The translations under genes were made by a program, and so were the position numbers. The notes under the pieces were generated by a model. The model was given only the letters and a program-made list of their open reading frames with translations, did not search any database and was not told the DNA's origin. 64,000 nucleotides of DNA from Nephrocerus scutellatus (Eukaryota; Arthropoda; Insecta; Diptera; Pipunculidae): the NCBI GenBank assembly GCA_947095585.1, contig OX352761.1, positions 53,060,019 to 53,124,018 of the forward strand, read 5' to 3'. This document shows positions 10,817 to 24,300 of the stretch, one piece after another (position 1 is the first letter of the stretch; every line of letters starts with the position of its first letter).

Positions 10817-11853
10817 TACCTAATAAATGAAATTATCTATCGTCAATACATCGGACAGCCCTTAACATTGTAGATGCCAGCTCGAGATTATGTTAGACAC
10901 CTTATCGGCCATGTTAACATATAATTGAGAAGAACGAGTTGGGTATGAGGTCTGCAGATTTGGATCTCTTCACTCAATGTCACATCGTGTGGCGAGGATC
11001 AATTGTCGAAATCTGAGGTGTCGGCTGGCAGCTTCGCTCTTCTTGTAATTTTAACATGCCAAAACAACGTTCGACATTGGTTTCGATATGATATGAGTTT
11101 ATTCATTTCATTACCATTTCCATGCGCCGCTTACTCAGAGCAATGCATGGAAAGGGTCATTAACGTTCTAAGCGGCCGGCGCTCGTTTGCCCATGATGCT
11201 TAGATTGCATATTTATTTTCATAGGCGAACGACCCGCCGGTCATAAATTATGTTATTGGAGATGTTTTATATTTTTTGTCATGGAAATGGTAATGAAATA
11301 ATAAGGTCGTTCGCTTGTGGAAACAAATATGTCAACGCAGCAGCATAGGCGAAATCCATAATCACCTGGTGGGCTATTTGTATATTTTTTTTAAGAACTT
11401 TTATTTTGACATTTTTGCCTTTCGATCTACGATAAAGTAGATACACTGTTGGTTTATCTGGCGAAGATTCTGTACTAGTTGCACGTTTTTTTGCCCGTTA
11501 AATATTGTACTTTGATTTCCACTATTGCATTGCTAGTGTGCCATTAAAGAATACGTATGGGCTATTTTTGTTTACTTTTGTTTTCATGCACCAAATGTGC
11601 TATTAATTAAAACGTAGTACTGATTTGTGTATGCTTTTACTTTGAGAGGCACTAGAGTCGATGTAGGGTCAAAAACGTTGTATGCTTTTAGACATGTTAT
11701 TTATGTGGTCGCTGGTGCGATCCCTCACACCACACTTCCTGGGGAAAAAGGAGAAATCATGACATATCTTGATTTCTTCTTTTCCGCGCCATTTCTACAA
11801 TAAGGGATATCAAAAAGAATTTTTACAATGTAGTGTTTAAATATATATTTTTT
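10817..11853. other. Unassigned module DNA with 20-bp inverted repeat, unit 2
   Basis: Copy of 6120-7157, including the inverted repeat. The T-run near 11385 is two bases shorter than in unit 1. Confidence 0.5.
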
Positions 11854-12248
11854 AAATTCTCTATATTAACTTCACTTGCCCGTGGCTGGCTGGCCAAATC
11901 TTGTTATCAATTTTTAACCCACTTCCTACAGCCCGATTTTATTGAAATTTTGCACACATGTATATCTCCCAAGACAACACTTTCTATTAAAATTTGAGGC
12001 CCCTCGGGCCGCGGGGTCCCATACAAATATTTTACAAAATTTACCCGATTTTCTTTAAATTTTACACACATGTGTATACCCAATAAGAGTTCTCAAGATA
12101 AATGTTCGTGTTTCTTATTTGCTCAGAGTATGAGCGTGCTCTAAGTGCTCAGAATAAAATGATCTGAGCATTTTCAATTTTAACATCTGATGTCAAATGT
12201 CTGTTTCGATTACTTTCTCCTACAATAAAAAAAATGGCTCAGGATCGA
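11854..12248 (+). mobile_element. Repeat E with 0.39-kb internal deletion (unit 2)
   Basis: Same start as the E copy at 7158, but the segment matching about 7388-7770 is missing (joint at cccaataagagttctcaag). The satellite replaces its end at the same point as in the other units. Confidence 0.75.
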
Positions 12249-14282
12249 GGGTCCAACACTAATATCCCCCCCTCAGTTATCGATCGCATCCCCCTAGAGC
12301 TGTCTTACCATCACCATTCAACTCAGCAACTACGAAAACCATAAAATCGACACTAATATCGGTCAACCCCCCCATCAGTTGTCGACTCATCCCCCTAGAG
12401 CTGTGTTACTACCACCATTCAACTCAGCAACCACAAAAACCATAAAATCGACACTAATATCGGTCACCCCCTCCCCCCACCGTTATCGACCAATCCCCCT
12501 AAAACTGTCTTACCATCACCATTCAACTCTGCGACCACGAAAACCATAAAATCGACACTAATATCCCCCCCTTAGTTATCGATCGCATCCCGCTAGAGCT
12601 GTCTTACCATCACCATTCAACTCAGCGACCCCGAAAACCATAAAATCAACACTAATATCGGACCCCCCCCCCCTCAGTTATCGACCTCATCCCCCTAGAG
12701 CTGTCTTACCATCACACCATTCAACTCAGCGACCCCGAAAACCATAGAATCGACACTAATATTATTCACCAACCCCTTCCCTTATCGACCCATCACTCTA
12801 GAGTTGTCTTACCATCACCATTCAACTCAACGAACCCGAAAACTATAGAATCGGCACTTATATCGGTCACCCCCCCCTCCAATCCGTTATCGACACATCC
12901 CCCTAGAGCTGTATTACCATCACCATTCAACTAAGCGACCCCGAAAACCATAAAATCGACACTAATATTCCCCCTCAGTTATCGATCGCATCCCCCTAGA
13001 GCTGTCTTACCATCACCATTCAACTCAGCGACCACGAAAACCATAAAATCGACACTAATATCGGTCACCCCCTCCCCCCACCGTTATCGACCCATCCCCC
13101 TAAAACTGTCTTACCATCACCATTCAACCCTGCGACCACGAAAACCATAAAATCGACACTAATATCCCCCCCTCAGTTATCGATCGCATCCCCCTAGAGC
13201 TGTCTTACCATCACCATTCAACTCAGCGACTACGAAAACCATAAAATCGACACTAATATCGGTCAACCCCCCATCAGTTGTCGACTCATCCACCTAGAGC
13301 TGTGTTACTACCACCATTCAACTCAGCAACCACAAAAACCATAAAATCGACACTAATATCGGTCACCCCCTCCCCCCACCGTTATCGACCAATCCCCCTA
13401 AAACTGTCTTACCATCACCATTCAACTCTGCGACCACGAAAACCATAAAATCGACACTAATATCCCCCCCTTAGTTATCGATCGCATCCCGCTAGAGCTG
13501 TCTTACCATCACCATTCAACTCATCGACCCCGAAAACCATAAAATCAACACTAATATCGGACCCCCTCCCTCAGTTATCGACCTCATCCCCCTAGAGCTG
13601 TCTTACCATCACACCATTCAACTCAGCGACCCCGAAAACCATAAAATCAACACTAATATCGGACCCCCCCCTCAGTTATCGACCTCATCCCCCTAGAGCT
13701 GTCTTACCACCACCATTCAACTCAACGACCCCGAAAACCATAAAATCATCACTAACATGGGTCACCCCCCCACCATCAGTTATCGACCCCATCCCCCCAG
13801 AGCTGTCTTACCATCACACCATTCTACTCAGCGACACCGAAAACCATAAAATCAACACTAATATCGGACCTCATTCCCCTAGAGCTGTCTTACCATCACC
13901 ATTCAACTCAGCGACCCCGAAAACCATAAAATCAGCACTAACATCGGTCACTCCCCCACCCACAGTTATCGACCCCATCCCCTAGAGCTGTCTTACCATC
14001 ACACCATTCAACACACCATGCGACCCCGAAAACCATAAAATCAACACTAATATCGGTCACTCCCCCACCCTCAGTTATCGACCCCATCCCCCTAAAGCTG
14101 TCTTACCATCACACCATTCAACTCAGCGACCCCGAAAACTATAAAATCAACACTAATATCGGACCCCCCCCCCCCTCAGTTATCGACCTCATCCCCCTAG
14201 AGCTGTCTTACCATTACCATTCAACTCAGCGACCCCGAAAACCATAAAATCACCACTAATATCGGTCACCCCCCCCCACCCC
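12249..14282 (+). repeat. C-rich ~100-bp satellite, array 2 (about 20 monomers)
   Basis: The same ordered series of monomer variants as array 1, including the odd variants attattcaccaacc and acaccatgcgacc. It was therefore copied as a block with the higher-order unit rather than grown separately. Confidence 0.95.
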
Positions 14283-14586
14283 CTGACCCATCTTGCAGCA
14301 CGCATCTTTCATTGAAGCTGAATAACTGTGTATCATACAAATGCGGAAACACATAGTCGAGCAATTCGTTCCACATAATTGTTTTGCGGCTAAACAAGAA
14401 ATCTCTGAATTGGTTGGTACGTCCGAAGATATGTCTAATGGTAGACCCGTGAGCTCGAGTTGGGGCACGGGTATTTCGGTTGGGTTGGAGGATGTGCGGG
14501 ATGCATTTGGATATTTCTTTTGTTTGTTGTATTTTTATGTTTTGTAAGTCGAACTGTATTTCTTTTAACTTGAACCAATTGCCCAA
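14283..14586 (-). pseudogene. LINE ORF2 C-terminal tail, unit 3
   Basis: Third copy of the LINE tail, again joined to the C-run of the preceding satellite array. Confidence 0.6.
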
Positions 14587-14744
14587 GGCACCAACAAATC
14601 AATTCAGAGGGCGCATGGTTTTCTGTACTAACGGGCTTAAGCGAATTCGGCGGAGAGGAAAACTTCAAGCTCCTCAAGTGTCCTCGCCTATCGGTGGTAA
14701 TAACTCAGCAATCTGCCGACGATGGTTAGTTGGTCTTGTTTGCA

Positions 14745-15115
14745 AATTATAGTAGAATTCGTTCAAGAAACGTTCACGGATCTGAACAACCTTGTGCAAC
14801 ATTTAATATCTAGTTGACGAATTTCATGTCTTACTTCTGAACGGAGATTTCTGTTAGAATCTCAACAAAGTCTACTTCGGCGTTTGGGAATCTAAGTCTG
14901 TCAGTAAGCCAGTCGATGGAATAATTATATTCATCGAACGTTTTCTTATCTCGTTGCTTACGCCATCTAATAGCCTCGCGAGTGTCATAATCCGACTGGC
15001 TGTCCTTATACTGCTGACGCAGATAATCAATAAAATCGTCCCATAAGAAAAACTGTAGTGATCGGTGAAACCTCCAGAACCATTCTTTAACTCTTCCCTT
15101 AACCCAACCAAAATT
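14745..15115 (-). pseudogene. Ty3/Gypsy Gag fragment, unit 3
   Basis: Third copy of the Gypsy2-like gag fragment, with the same frameshift as units 1 and 2. Confidence 0.7.
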
Positions 15116-15124
15116 CCTTTCCTG

Positions 15125-16161
15125 TACCTAATAAATGAAATTATCTATCGTCAATACATCGGACAGCCCTTAACATTGTAGATGCCAGCTCGAGATTATG
15201 TTAGACACCTTATCGGCCATGTTAACATATAATTGAGAAGAACGAGTTGGGTATGAGGTCTGCAGATTTGGATCTCTTCACTCAATGTCACATCGTGTGG
15301 CGAGGATCAATTGTCGAAATCTGAGGTGTCGGCTGGCAGCTTCGCTCTTCTTGTAATTTTAACATGCCAAAACAACGTTCGACATTGGTTTCGATATGAT
15401 ATGAGTTTATTCATTTCATTACCATTTCCATGCGCCGCTTACTCAGAGCAATGCATGGAAAGGGTCATTAACGTTCTAAGCGGCCGGCGCTCGTTTGCCC
15501 ATGATGCTTAGATTGCATATTTATTTTCATAGGCGAACGACCCGCCGGTCATAAATTATGTTATTGGAGATGTTTTATATTTTTTGTCATGGAAATGGTA
15601 ATGAAATAATAAGGTCGTTCGCTTGTGGAAACAAATATGTCAACGCAGCAGCATAGGCGAAATCCATAATCACCTGGTGGGCTATTTGTATATTTTTTTT
15701 AAGAACTTTTATTTTGACATTTTTGCCTTTCGATCTACGATAAAGTAGATACACTGTTGGTTTATCTGGCGAAGATTCTGTACTAGTTGCACGTTTTTTT
15801 GCCCGTTAAATATTGTACTTTGATTTCCACTATTGCATTGCTAGTGTGCCATTAAAGAATACGTATGGGCTATTTTTGTTTACTTTTGTTTTCATGCACC
15901 AAATGTGCTATTAATTAAAACGTAGTACTGATTTGTGTATGCTTTTACTTTGAGAGGCACTAGAGTCGATGTAGGGTCAAAAACGTTGTATGCTTTTAGA
16001 CATGTTATTTATGTGGTCGCTGGTGCGATCCCTCACACCACACTTCCTGGGGAAAAAGGAGAAATCATGACATATCTTGATTTCTTCTTTTCCGCGCCAT
16101 TTCTACAATAAGGGATATCAAAAAGAATTTTTACAATGTAGTGTTTAAATATATATTTTTT
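15125..16161. other. Unassigned module DNA with 20-bp inverted repeat, unit 3
   Basis: Copy of 6120-7157 carrying the unit-2-type substitutions. Confidence 0.5.
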
Positions 16162-16937
16162 AAATTCTCTATATTAACTTCACTTGCCCGTGGCTGGCTG
16201 GCCAAATCTTGTTATCAATTTTTAACCCACTTCCTACAGCCCGATTTTATTGAAATTTTGCACACATGTATATCTCCCAAGACAACACTTTCTATTAAAA
16301 TTTGAGGCCCCTCGGGCCGCGGGGTCCCATACAAATATTTTACAAAATTTACCCGATTTTCTTTAAATTTTACACACATGTGTATACCCAATAAACAATA
16401 CTTTTTCGAAAATTTGGTAGTGATCGGGTCCCGGGTTCGGCCGCAAGGCCCTTATACATTTTTTAAATATCTATACTGGCATCAGATATTCGTCGCCCTT
16501 TATGGACTGTGTGCGGTGTGTGCTGCGCAGTCGGCTGCGCTGCATGGTTTTGGTGGTAGAGAGAGAGAGAAATCTTAGCTTACGCACAAATGAACCCAGC
16601 AAATGAAACGAGACATAAATGTTTTATGCTTAATTCAACTTACATTTTTATTTACTGAATTTTATTTTTATTGATGTCGTTTTTTGTTGTCGATATCAAC
16701 TTACAGATAGAACAACAAGTTTTCGCAATATTCTGTCATTTCGCGTTTTCATAAATTAGTTCAGAGCAGTCAAAGAGTTCTCAAGATAAATGTTCGTGTT
16801 TCTTATTTGCTCAGAGTATGAGCGTGCTCTAAGTGCTCAGAATAAAATGATCTGAGCATTTTCAATTTTAACATCTGATGTCAAATGTCTGTTTCGATTA
16901 CTTTCTCCTACAATAAAAAAAATGGCTCAGGATCGAG
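16162..16937 (+). mobile_element. Dispersed repeat E, truncated at its 3' end (unit 3)
   Basis: Full-length 5' part of E without the deletion seen in unit 2, ending at the same satellite junction. Confidence 0.7.
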
Positions 16938-18156
16938 GGTCCAACACTAATATCCCCCCCTCAGTTATCGATCGCATCCCCCTAGAGCTGTCTTACCATC
17001 ACCATTCAACTCAGCAACTACGAAAACCATAAAATCGACACTAATATCGGTCAACCCCCCCATCAGTTGTCGACTCATCCCCCTAGAGCTGTGTTACTAC
17101 CACCATTCAACTCAGCAACCACAAAAACCATAAAATCGACACTAATATCGGTCACCCCCTCCCCCCACCGTTATCGACCAATCCCCCTAAAACTGTCTTA
17201 CCATCACCATTCAACTCTGCGACCACGAAAACCATAAAATCGACACTAATATCCCCCCCTTAGTTATCGATCGCATCCCGCTACAGCTGTCTTACCATCA
17301 CCATTCAACTCAGCGACCCCGAAAACCATAAAATCAACACTAATATCGGACCCCCTCCCTCAGTTATCGACCTCATCCCCCTAGAGCTGTCTTACCATCA
17401 CACCATTCAACTCAGCGACCCCGAAAACCATAAAATCAACACTAATATCGGACCCCCCCCCTCAGTTATCGACCTCATCCCCCTAGAGCTGTCTTACCAC
17501 CACCATTCAACTCAACGACCCCGAAAACCATAAAATCATCACTAACATGGGTCACCCCCCCTCAGTTATCGACCTCATCCCCCTAGAGCTGTCTTACCAC
17601 CACCATTCAACTCAACGACCCCGAAAACCATAAAATCATCACTAACATGGGTCACCCCCCCACCATCAGTTATCGACCCCATCCCCCCAGAGCTGTCTTA
17701 CCATCACACCATTCTACTCAGCGACACCGAAAACCATAAAATCAACACTAATATCGGACCTCATTCCCCTAGAGCTGTCTTACCATCACCATTCAACTCA
17801 GCGACCCCGAAAACCATAAAATCAGCACTAACATCGGTCACTCCCCCACCCACAGTTATCGACCCCATCCCCTAGAGCTGTCTTACCATCACACCATTCA
17901 ACACACCATGCGACCCCGAAAACCATAAAATCAGCACTAACATCGGACCCCCCCCCCCCCCTCAGTTATCGACCTCATCCCCCTAGAGCTGTCTTACCAT
18001 TACCATTCAACTCAGCGACCCCGAAAACCATAAAATCACCACTAATATCGGTCACCCCCCCCCCTTTAGTTATCGACCCCATCCCCCTAGAGCTGTCTTA
18101 CCATCACCATTCAACTCAGCGACCCCGAAAACTATAAAATCAACACTAACATCGGT
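16938..18156 (+). repeat. C-rich ~100-bp satellite, array 3 (about 12 monomers)
   Basis: Starts like arrays 1 and 2 but lacks the middle block of monomers and contains a local duplication (acatgggtcacc followed by the same monomer, about 17540-17655). The last monomers end in aacatcggt joined to a Jockey scrap, exactly as the array in Helitron A does at 21370. Confidence 0.93.
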
Positions 18157-18240
18157 GCCCCGTATCTGTATTCCATATGTCAAGATAGGTTTGGTTATGG
18201 TTTTGTATATTAGCAATTTGTTTTCTGTCGATAGTTTTGA
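18157..18240 (-). pseudogene. Jockey LINE scrap (RT C-terminal codons)
   Basis: 84 bp matching 21371-21454 almost base for base, including the preceding satellite junction. The minus strand encodes part of ENKLLIYKTITKPILTYGIQ, a Jockey-clade RT C-terminal motif. It joins directly to repeat E on its right. Confidence 0.8.
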
Positions 18241-18914
18241 ACTTGAGGCCCATCGGGCCGCGGGGTCCCATACAAATATTTTACAAAATTTACCCGATTT
18301 TCTTTAAATTTTACACACATGTGTATACCCAATAAACAATACTTTTTCGAAAATTTGGTAGTGATCGGGTCCCGGGTTCGGCCGCAAGGCCCTTATACAT
18401 TTTTTAAATATCTATACTGGCATCAGATATTCGTCGCCCTTTATGGATTGTGTGTGGTGTGTGCGGTAGAGAGAGAGAGAAATCTTAGCTCACGCACAAA
18501 TGAACCCAGCAAATGAAACGAGACATAAATGTTTTATGCTTAATTCAACTTACATTTTTATTTACTGAATTTTATTTTTATTGATGTCGTTTTTTGTTGT
18601 CGATATCAACTTACAGATAGAACAACAAGTTTTCGCAATATTCTGTCATTTCGCGTTTTCATAAATTAGTTCAGAGCAGTCAAAGAGTTCTCAAGATAAA
18701 TGTTCGTGTTTCTTATTTGCTCAGAGTATGAGCGTACTCTAAGTGCTCAGAATAAAATGATCTGAGCATTTTCAATTTTAACATCTGATGTCAAATGTCT
18801 GTTTCGATTACTTTCTCCTACAATAAAAAAAATGGCTCAGGATCGAGGGGCTCCCATATCAATTTCTGCGATTAGAGAATTTAGATGAAAAATTTTAATG
18901 GGTTGTTTTTTTTT
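18241..18914 (+). mobile_element. Dispersed repeat E, 3' part
   Basis: Resumes E at the position equivalent to about 7300 (ttgaggcccatcgggccgcg) and runs to its normal end, gggttgttttttttt, with a small deletion near 18463. It closes the higher-order array on the right and abuts the Gypsy3 3' region. Confidence 0.75.
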
Positions 18915-19410
18915 AAATGTTATGTTACCTACAAAAAGTATTTTTTTCTGTGTAAAAAAAATTATATTTTAGTCTAAACTAAATAAAAATTGTTTTAATA
19001 TATATATATACATAAAATTTCTTCAATCGGTTATTATGGACCTTCGTTTTCTGACCCTCTTATTTGATTACGCAGTTTACTCCTTCTTCATATAACACTT
19101 CATATGGCCCTATGTAAATAGGATCCAGTTTTCTTCTGTTCTCATTTCATAACAAAACTAAACCAACCTACTTCAAAACTAGTTTGTTAACTTCTAGCCT
19201 TCCTATCGTTGTCAGTTTTCCTATCGTTTTTTCTGTCTAGAAGTGTATCTCTCGTACCTCTATGAGCGATTTGTAACTTATCTCTTAAGTCAATTACGTA
19301 ATCCTCGTAGTTGTATCTTGGTTCTACATGTCTTGTTAAGTTTGAAGGTAATGTACATCGTCGACCGAATACTAATTCAAATGGCGTATACCCTGTTTCT
19401 GTATGTACTG
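18915..19410 (-). pseudogene. Gypsy3 integrase C-terminal region, left part of the split element
   Basis: The minus strand from 19410 encodes VHTETGYTPFELVFGRR and a basic tail to 19187. Beyond that, KLDPIYIGPYEVLYEEG and KTKVHNNRLKKF (about 19135-19020) match the region after the integrase core in Ty3/Gypsy elements. One in-frame stop lies between these last two motifs. The missing upstream half is at 55569-55965. Gypsy1 lies between them, flanked by actg at 19407-19410 and 55565-55568. No Gypsy3 LTR is visible; repeat E cuts the element at 18914. Confidence 0.82.
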
Positions 19411-20420
19411 AGTGACATATCCACAAATCCCCAAACATCTATAAAACAAATTCTAATGTCTTTAATCAGCTAACATCCCTAAAGCTTATGACTCTGCAGC
19501 CGCGTGCTTTATATTTACCTAGCTGATTACCCGGCGTTGCCCAGGTATTTATTCATCCCAATCTTCTATTAGGCAGGGGTAGAAAAAAGAATGATATCAA
19601 TCTAAAAGTTAAAATTTTAGTTTTTATTAACAAAAATATATTTTAAATTATAGCTATAGTATTCAAATTATAAAACAAAATTAAATAAACATACATAAAA
19701 TTAATTATAACAAATCTTAGTTGTATGACTACAATGTTTTTAGTTTCACCTTCAAGAGCAGGAATACATAAATTCTTAGGTCAACCCAACCCAGAGCAAG
19801 CAAAATAAAGTTGTCCGTGGGAAAAGCATGGCAATCTCAAATCTATAATCCGCAGTTCTTAATAAACTGTCCGACCGTCGAAATGAGTGCTATCCGTGGG
19901 ATAAAAACTGTTTCACACTGTCCCTTTTCTGTCAAGATAGTCGCTTCAATTATATTTCCCGGCATCTCTTTTACGCACAGTCTTGTGCCGTTGAAAAGTT
20001 TTGGCGAGTCGAGAATCCGTAGTAAAATAATTGGAGATCAAACTGTAAGACGATGTGGTGGCAATCCAGACGAATTAAGTGAGTTAAGGAACTCAGTTAG
20101 ATATTTAACTCCTCATCAGTATCTACAACGGTATCGATACACTTGTATTCAGTGACTACGCCTGACTATTAACATGGCAAGTATTTGAATGTTTATTTCG
20201 TGGTTGTCTCCATTTTGGTAGCAGAATGGCCCCTTCAAGCAACCGGTTCAAAATGTTATAGTTTTGAGAAACAGCCGGATAAATAAAATTTATTTGTTCT
20301 GCGGCAGATATCGAAAATCGATGTAAATAAGTAGTAGTGTAGTAGTAGTAGTGGCGACAATGTCCTCACCCCCAAATTCGTCGCTAAATGGTCGCCGAGT
20401 ACCATTCTATACACTACTAT

Positions 20421-21370
20421 TATCTCAGCGACCCCGAAAACTATGGGAGCGACACTAATATCGGTCACCCTCTCCTCTCCGTTATCGATCCCATACCCAT
20501 AAAGCTGTCTTATCCATTCAACTCAGCGAACCCGAAAACCATAGAATCGACACTAATATCGGTCACCCCCCTCAGTGATCGACCCCATCCCCCTAGAGCT
20601 GTCTTACCATCACCATTCAACCCAGCGACCCAGAAAACCATAAAATCAACACTAACATCGGTCACCCCCCCCTCAGTTATCGACCCCATCCCCCTAGAGC
20701 TGTCTTACCACCACCATTCAACTCAACGACCCCGAAAACCATAAAATCATCACTAACATCGGTCACCCCCCCCCCCCCCACCATCAGTTATCGACCCCAT
20801 CCCCCCAGAGCTGTCTTACCATCACACCATTCTACTCAGCGACACCGAAACCCATAAAATCAACACTAATATCGGACCTCATTCCCCTAGAGCTGTCTTA
20901 CCATCACCATTCAACTCAGCGACCCCGAAAACCATAAAATCAGCACTAACATCGGTCACTCCCCCACCAACAGTTATCGACCCCATCCCCCTAGAGCTGT
21001 CTTACCATCACACCATTCAACTCAGCGACCCCGAAAACCATAAAATCAACACTAATATCGGTCACTCCCCCACCCTCAGTTATCGACCCCATCCCCCTAG
21101 AGCTGTCTTACCATCACACCATTCAACTCAGCGATCCCGAAAACCATAAAATCAACACTAATATCGGACCCCCCCCCTCAGTTATCGACCTCATCCCCCT
21201 AGAGCTGTCTTACCATCACCATTCAACTCAGCGACCCCGAAAACCATAAAATCACCACTAATATCGGTCACCCCCCCCTTTAGTTATCAACCCCATCCCC
21301 CTAGAGCTGTCTTACCATCACCATTCAACTCAGCGACCCCGAAAACTATAAAATCAACACTAACATCGGT
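20421..21370 (+). repeat. C-rich ~100-bp satellite array inside Helitron A
   Basis: About nine monomers of the same satellite as in 7934-18156, ending aacatcggt at the Jockey junction. Several adjacent monomers match array 3 in order. Confidence 0.93.
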
Positions 21371-24300
21371 GCCCCGTATCTGTATTCCATATGTCAAGAT
21401 AGGTTTGGTTATGGTTTTGTATATTAGCAATTTGTTTTCTGTCAATAGTTTTGAGCTTTTTTTAAGAGCCAATAAAGTTGTTTAAATTTGATTTTAATTT
21501 GGTTTCGTTTTTGTGTTATGTGATGTTTCCATGTTAGTTTGTTGTCTATGTGAATTCCCAGGTATTTGGCATGGTTGTCAATAGGAATTTGCTTTTTGTT
21601 TAAATAAATGGCGTGAGGGCTAAAACTTCTCTTGGTGGTATAAATTACTTGTACTGTTTTATCTTCATTGACGTGAATTCTTCATCTGCTGAACCAGTCA
21701 ACTGTTTTGTCCAGTATGTCCTGTATTGTGTTGGTAGCCGTTTGAAGGCAATTATGAGAGGAAAGAATCACCGTGTCATCTGCAAATGTTGCTACAATAG
21801 TGTTTAGATTCCTTGGTTTTGGTATGTCAGCTGTATATAAAAGGTATAATATCGGTCCCAAAATACTTCCTTGAGAAACACCTGCGTCTACTTTGCATAT
21901 ATCTGAATTTCCGTCATTGTATTGTACATAAAATAATGTCTCGTTTAAATAGCTCTTAATAAGAGGATAGTAGTCTGGTAGCATTCGCTTTAGTTTTTGT
22001 AGAAGTCCTTTATGCCAAACACTGTCGAATGCTTTAGCAACGTCTAGATAAACAGCTACACAATATCTTTTCTCGTCCAGGTCGTTGAGGATCTTATTTG
22101 TTACTCTATGAACTTGTTGAATTGTTGAAAATTGTCTACGGAATCCGAATTGATGGTCGGGGATAAGGCTTTTTTGCTGTATGGCTATTTCCATACGATC
22201 GAGAAGCAATTTTTCAAATATCTTGGAGATAATTGGAAGTAAACTTATTGGTCTATACGATGATGATCCTTGCCTGGCTTTGGTATGGCGGTTATTTTTA
22301 ATACTTTCCAAGCTTTAGGGAAGTAGTTTAGCCTAAGAATGGCATTAAAATTAATCCTTAAATATTTAATTGCCGTATCTGGTATTTCTTTTAACATTCT
22401 TCCTGTTATCATGTCATAACCAGGTGTCTTCATTGTATTTAGTCTATATTGAAGGAAATGTCTTATTTCATTTGCGCTAAATGCTTTTATTGTCCTGGAC
22501 GTCGTAGAGTTGACTTGAGGCAACGAGGTGTTAGTTTGGTTGATAGAATTGGTGAATGTTGTTTTAAAGTAATCTGCAAGTGTTTGAGCTTTGTCTGTAT
22601 TAGTCCTAGACCAAGTGTTGTCCAGTTTTAATAGAGGTGGTTGGTAGATGCTACCTTTCTTAAGTTTTTTATTTAGTTTCCACAGTGAGTAGTTAGTTGA
22701 ACTAGTCGCTGATAAATTTGAAAATTTATTGGTGTTGTGATTATTATGTGTCTGTAAGAGTTTTTTTTAGTTCTTTCGTCGACTTGTTCAGTTTTTCCTT
22801 GTCGTGTGGGGATCTGTTAGCTTGCCATACCTTTCGCAGTCTCCGTTTTTCTTTGATTTTTTGTTGAATTGATTGCGGTTTCAAGTCGTTGAATTGTTTG
22901 GTTTTAATCTCTGGAGTTGATTTTATTGTAGCGAATTGGATTGTGTCATTTAGATGGGTAATGGCACTTTCGAGTTCGTTTGGTGTTTTAAGAGACATCT
23001 GAAGTTCTATTCTCTCGTCAATTATTTCGCGGAATGTGGTCCAGTCTGTCTTATGGTTGCATAGTTGCACTCCTGGAGTTTGAAGTCTTGGATTTGTTTG
23101 AAATTCAATTATAACCATTCTGACCATTCAGAAGATAATTCAAGGCAAGATTTTATTGTCAAATATTTCTGGTTAATATTCCTAACTATGCAGAAGTCTA
23201 TGAGGTCCGGTATTTTTCTAGTGTCCGTTGGCCAGTGTGTGGGTTCTCCAGTGCTTATGTGCTTACAATTGGTTTTTATTATAGCGTCTAGTAGGTTTTT
23301 CCCTTTTTTGTTTGTAAGCCTGGATCCCCAGTCAGTATGCTTAGCATTAAAGTCTCCCCCTGCAATGAATCGTAAACCCAGGCTTTTGATGTAGTCCATA
23401 TATTGTGTTGTACTGATTATGTGTTTTGGTGGACAATATAATAATAATATTTGGCGCGACAGACCATTGCGGTCCAAGGCCTAACTTCTCGCGACCATTT
23501 GTGCTGCACATGTTAATTTTTTGGACACAAATGGAAGGGACCTACAATTTAAGGCTGGATCCGAACGGCGAATTGAGAAGCTTTCCGTGACAAGGTATTA
23601 ATTACTCTAGGAACGTTTGTCATCCATTCGCGAGAGGTGGGACACCGTGAAAAATACTTTTGGTGTTGCTGGGATTCGAACCTGAATCTCGTGCGCAGCA
23701 GCCATGTGCATTACCACTGAGCCACGGCGCCCACTAGAGGTCCTTGTAAATCTTCTATTTGAATTGTCGCAGATTGTATGTGTTCTTTTTTGTACTCTTG
23801 CAGTTCTACGTATTTAATATCTTGTCTAACCAGGATTGCTGCACCACCGCGGGCTCGACCACTAGGGTGATTTGTGTGGTGTATGTTATATTTTGGAATT
23901 TTAAGATAGCTTTTATTCGTGAAGTGTGTTTCAGAAATTAAGGCAATATCAACGGAATTGTCTTTGACGAACTGCTTCAATTCCAACGCATGTCGTATTA
24001 GGCCATCTGAGTTCCAAACAACTATTTTTAATTTTTTATTGTGTCTGTCCATTAATTTTTGTCATTAATTTTTGTCATTAAATAGAAAGGATATTCATCA
24101 TGTTAGAAATTTGTGTTATAAGTTGTTTCATCATGATTTTTATTTCTGTAAGGTCGTCAAATGTATTTCCTGTGTTAGTGTGTGTTTGTTCGTTTTTGCT
24201 CTGTTTATTTGAGGTGGTGCCATATGAAGCAGTTTGTGCAAACCTTGGGGGAGATGTATTCGTTGTGTTAGTTTGTATTTGATCGTTAATGACTTGTGTG

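Larger units (their letters stand above)
5278..18156. repeat. Higher-order tandem array, 4.3-4.7 kb unit, three copies
   Basis: Units are 5278-9974 (4.70 kb), 9975-14282 (4.31 kb) and 14283-18156 (3.87 kb, shorter satellite part). All run in the same order: LINE tail (-), gag fragment (-), unknown DNA, the 5' part of repeat E, then a ~100-bp satellite array. Each unit restarts at the same point (ctgacccatcttgcag), which in units 2 and 3 directly follows a run of C from the satellite. Units 2 and 3 share substitutions that unit 1 lacks (cgtccgaag against cgtctgaag; aaatcttg against aaattttg). Unit 2 alone has a 0.39-kb deletion inside E. Confidence 0.93.

Noticed and set aside
7934..18156. G-quadruplex or i-motif cluster from the C-runs of the satellite
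   Set aside because: Each monomer usually has one C-run about 100 bp from the next, so the classical four closely spaced runs are mostly absent. Structure cannot be claimed from this sequence alone.
20388..20744. 118-codon plus-strand frame across the Helitron A satellite
   Set aside because: Direct translation of the ~100-bp satellite. The same peptide pattern would arise from any array whose monomer length keeps frame, and C-run changes destroy it elsewhere.
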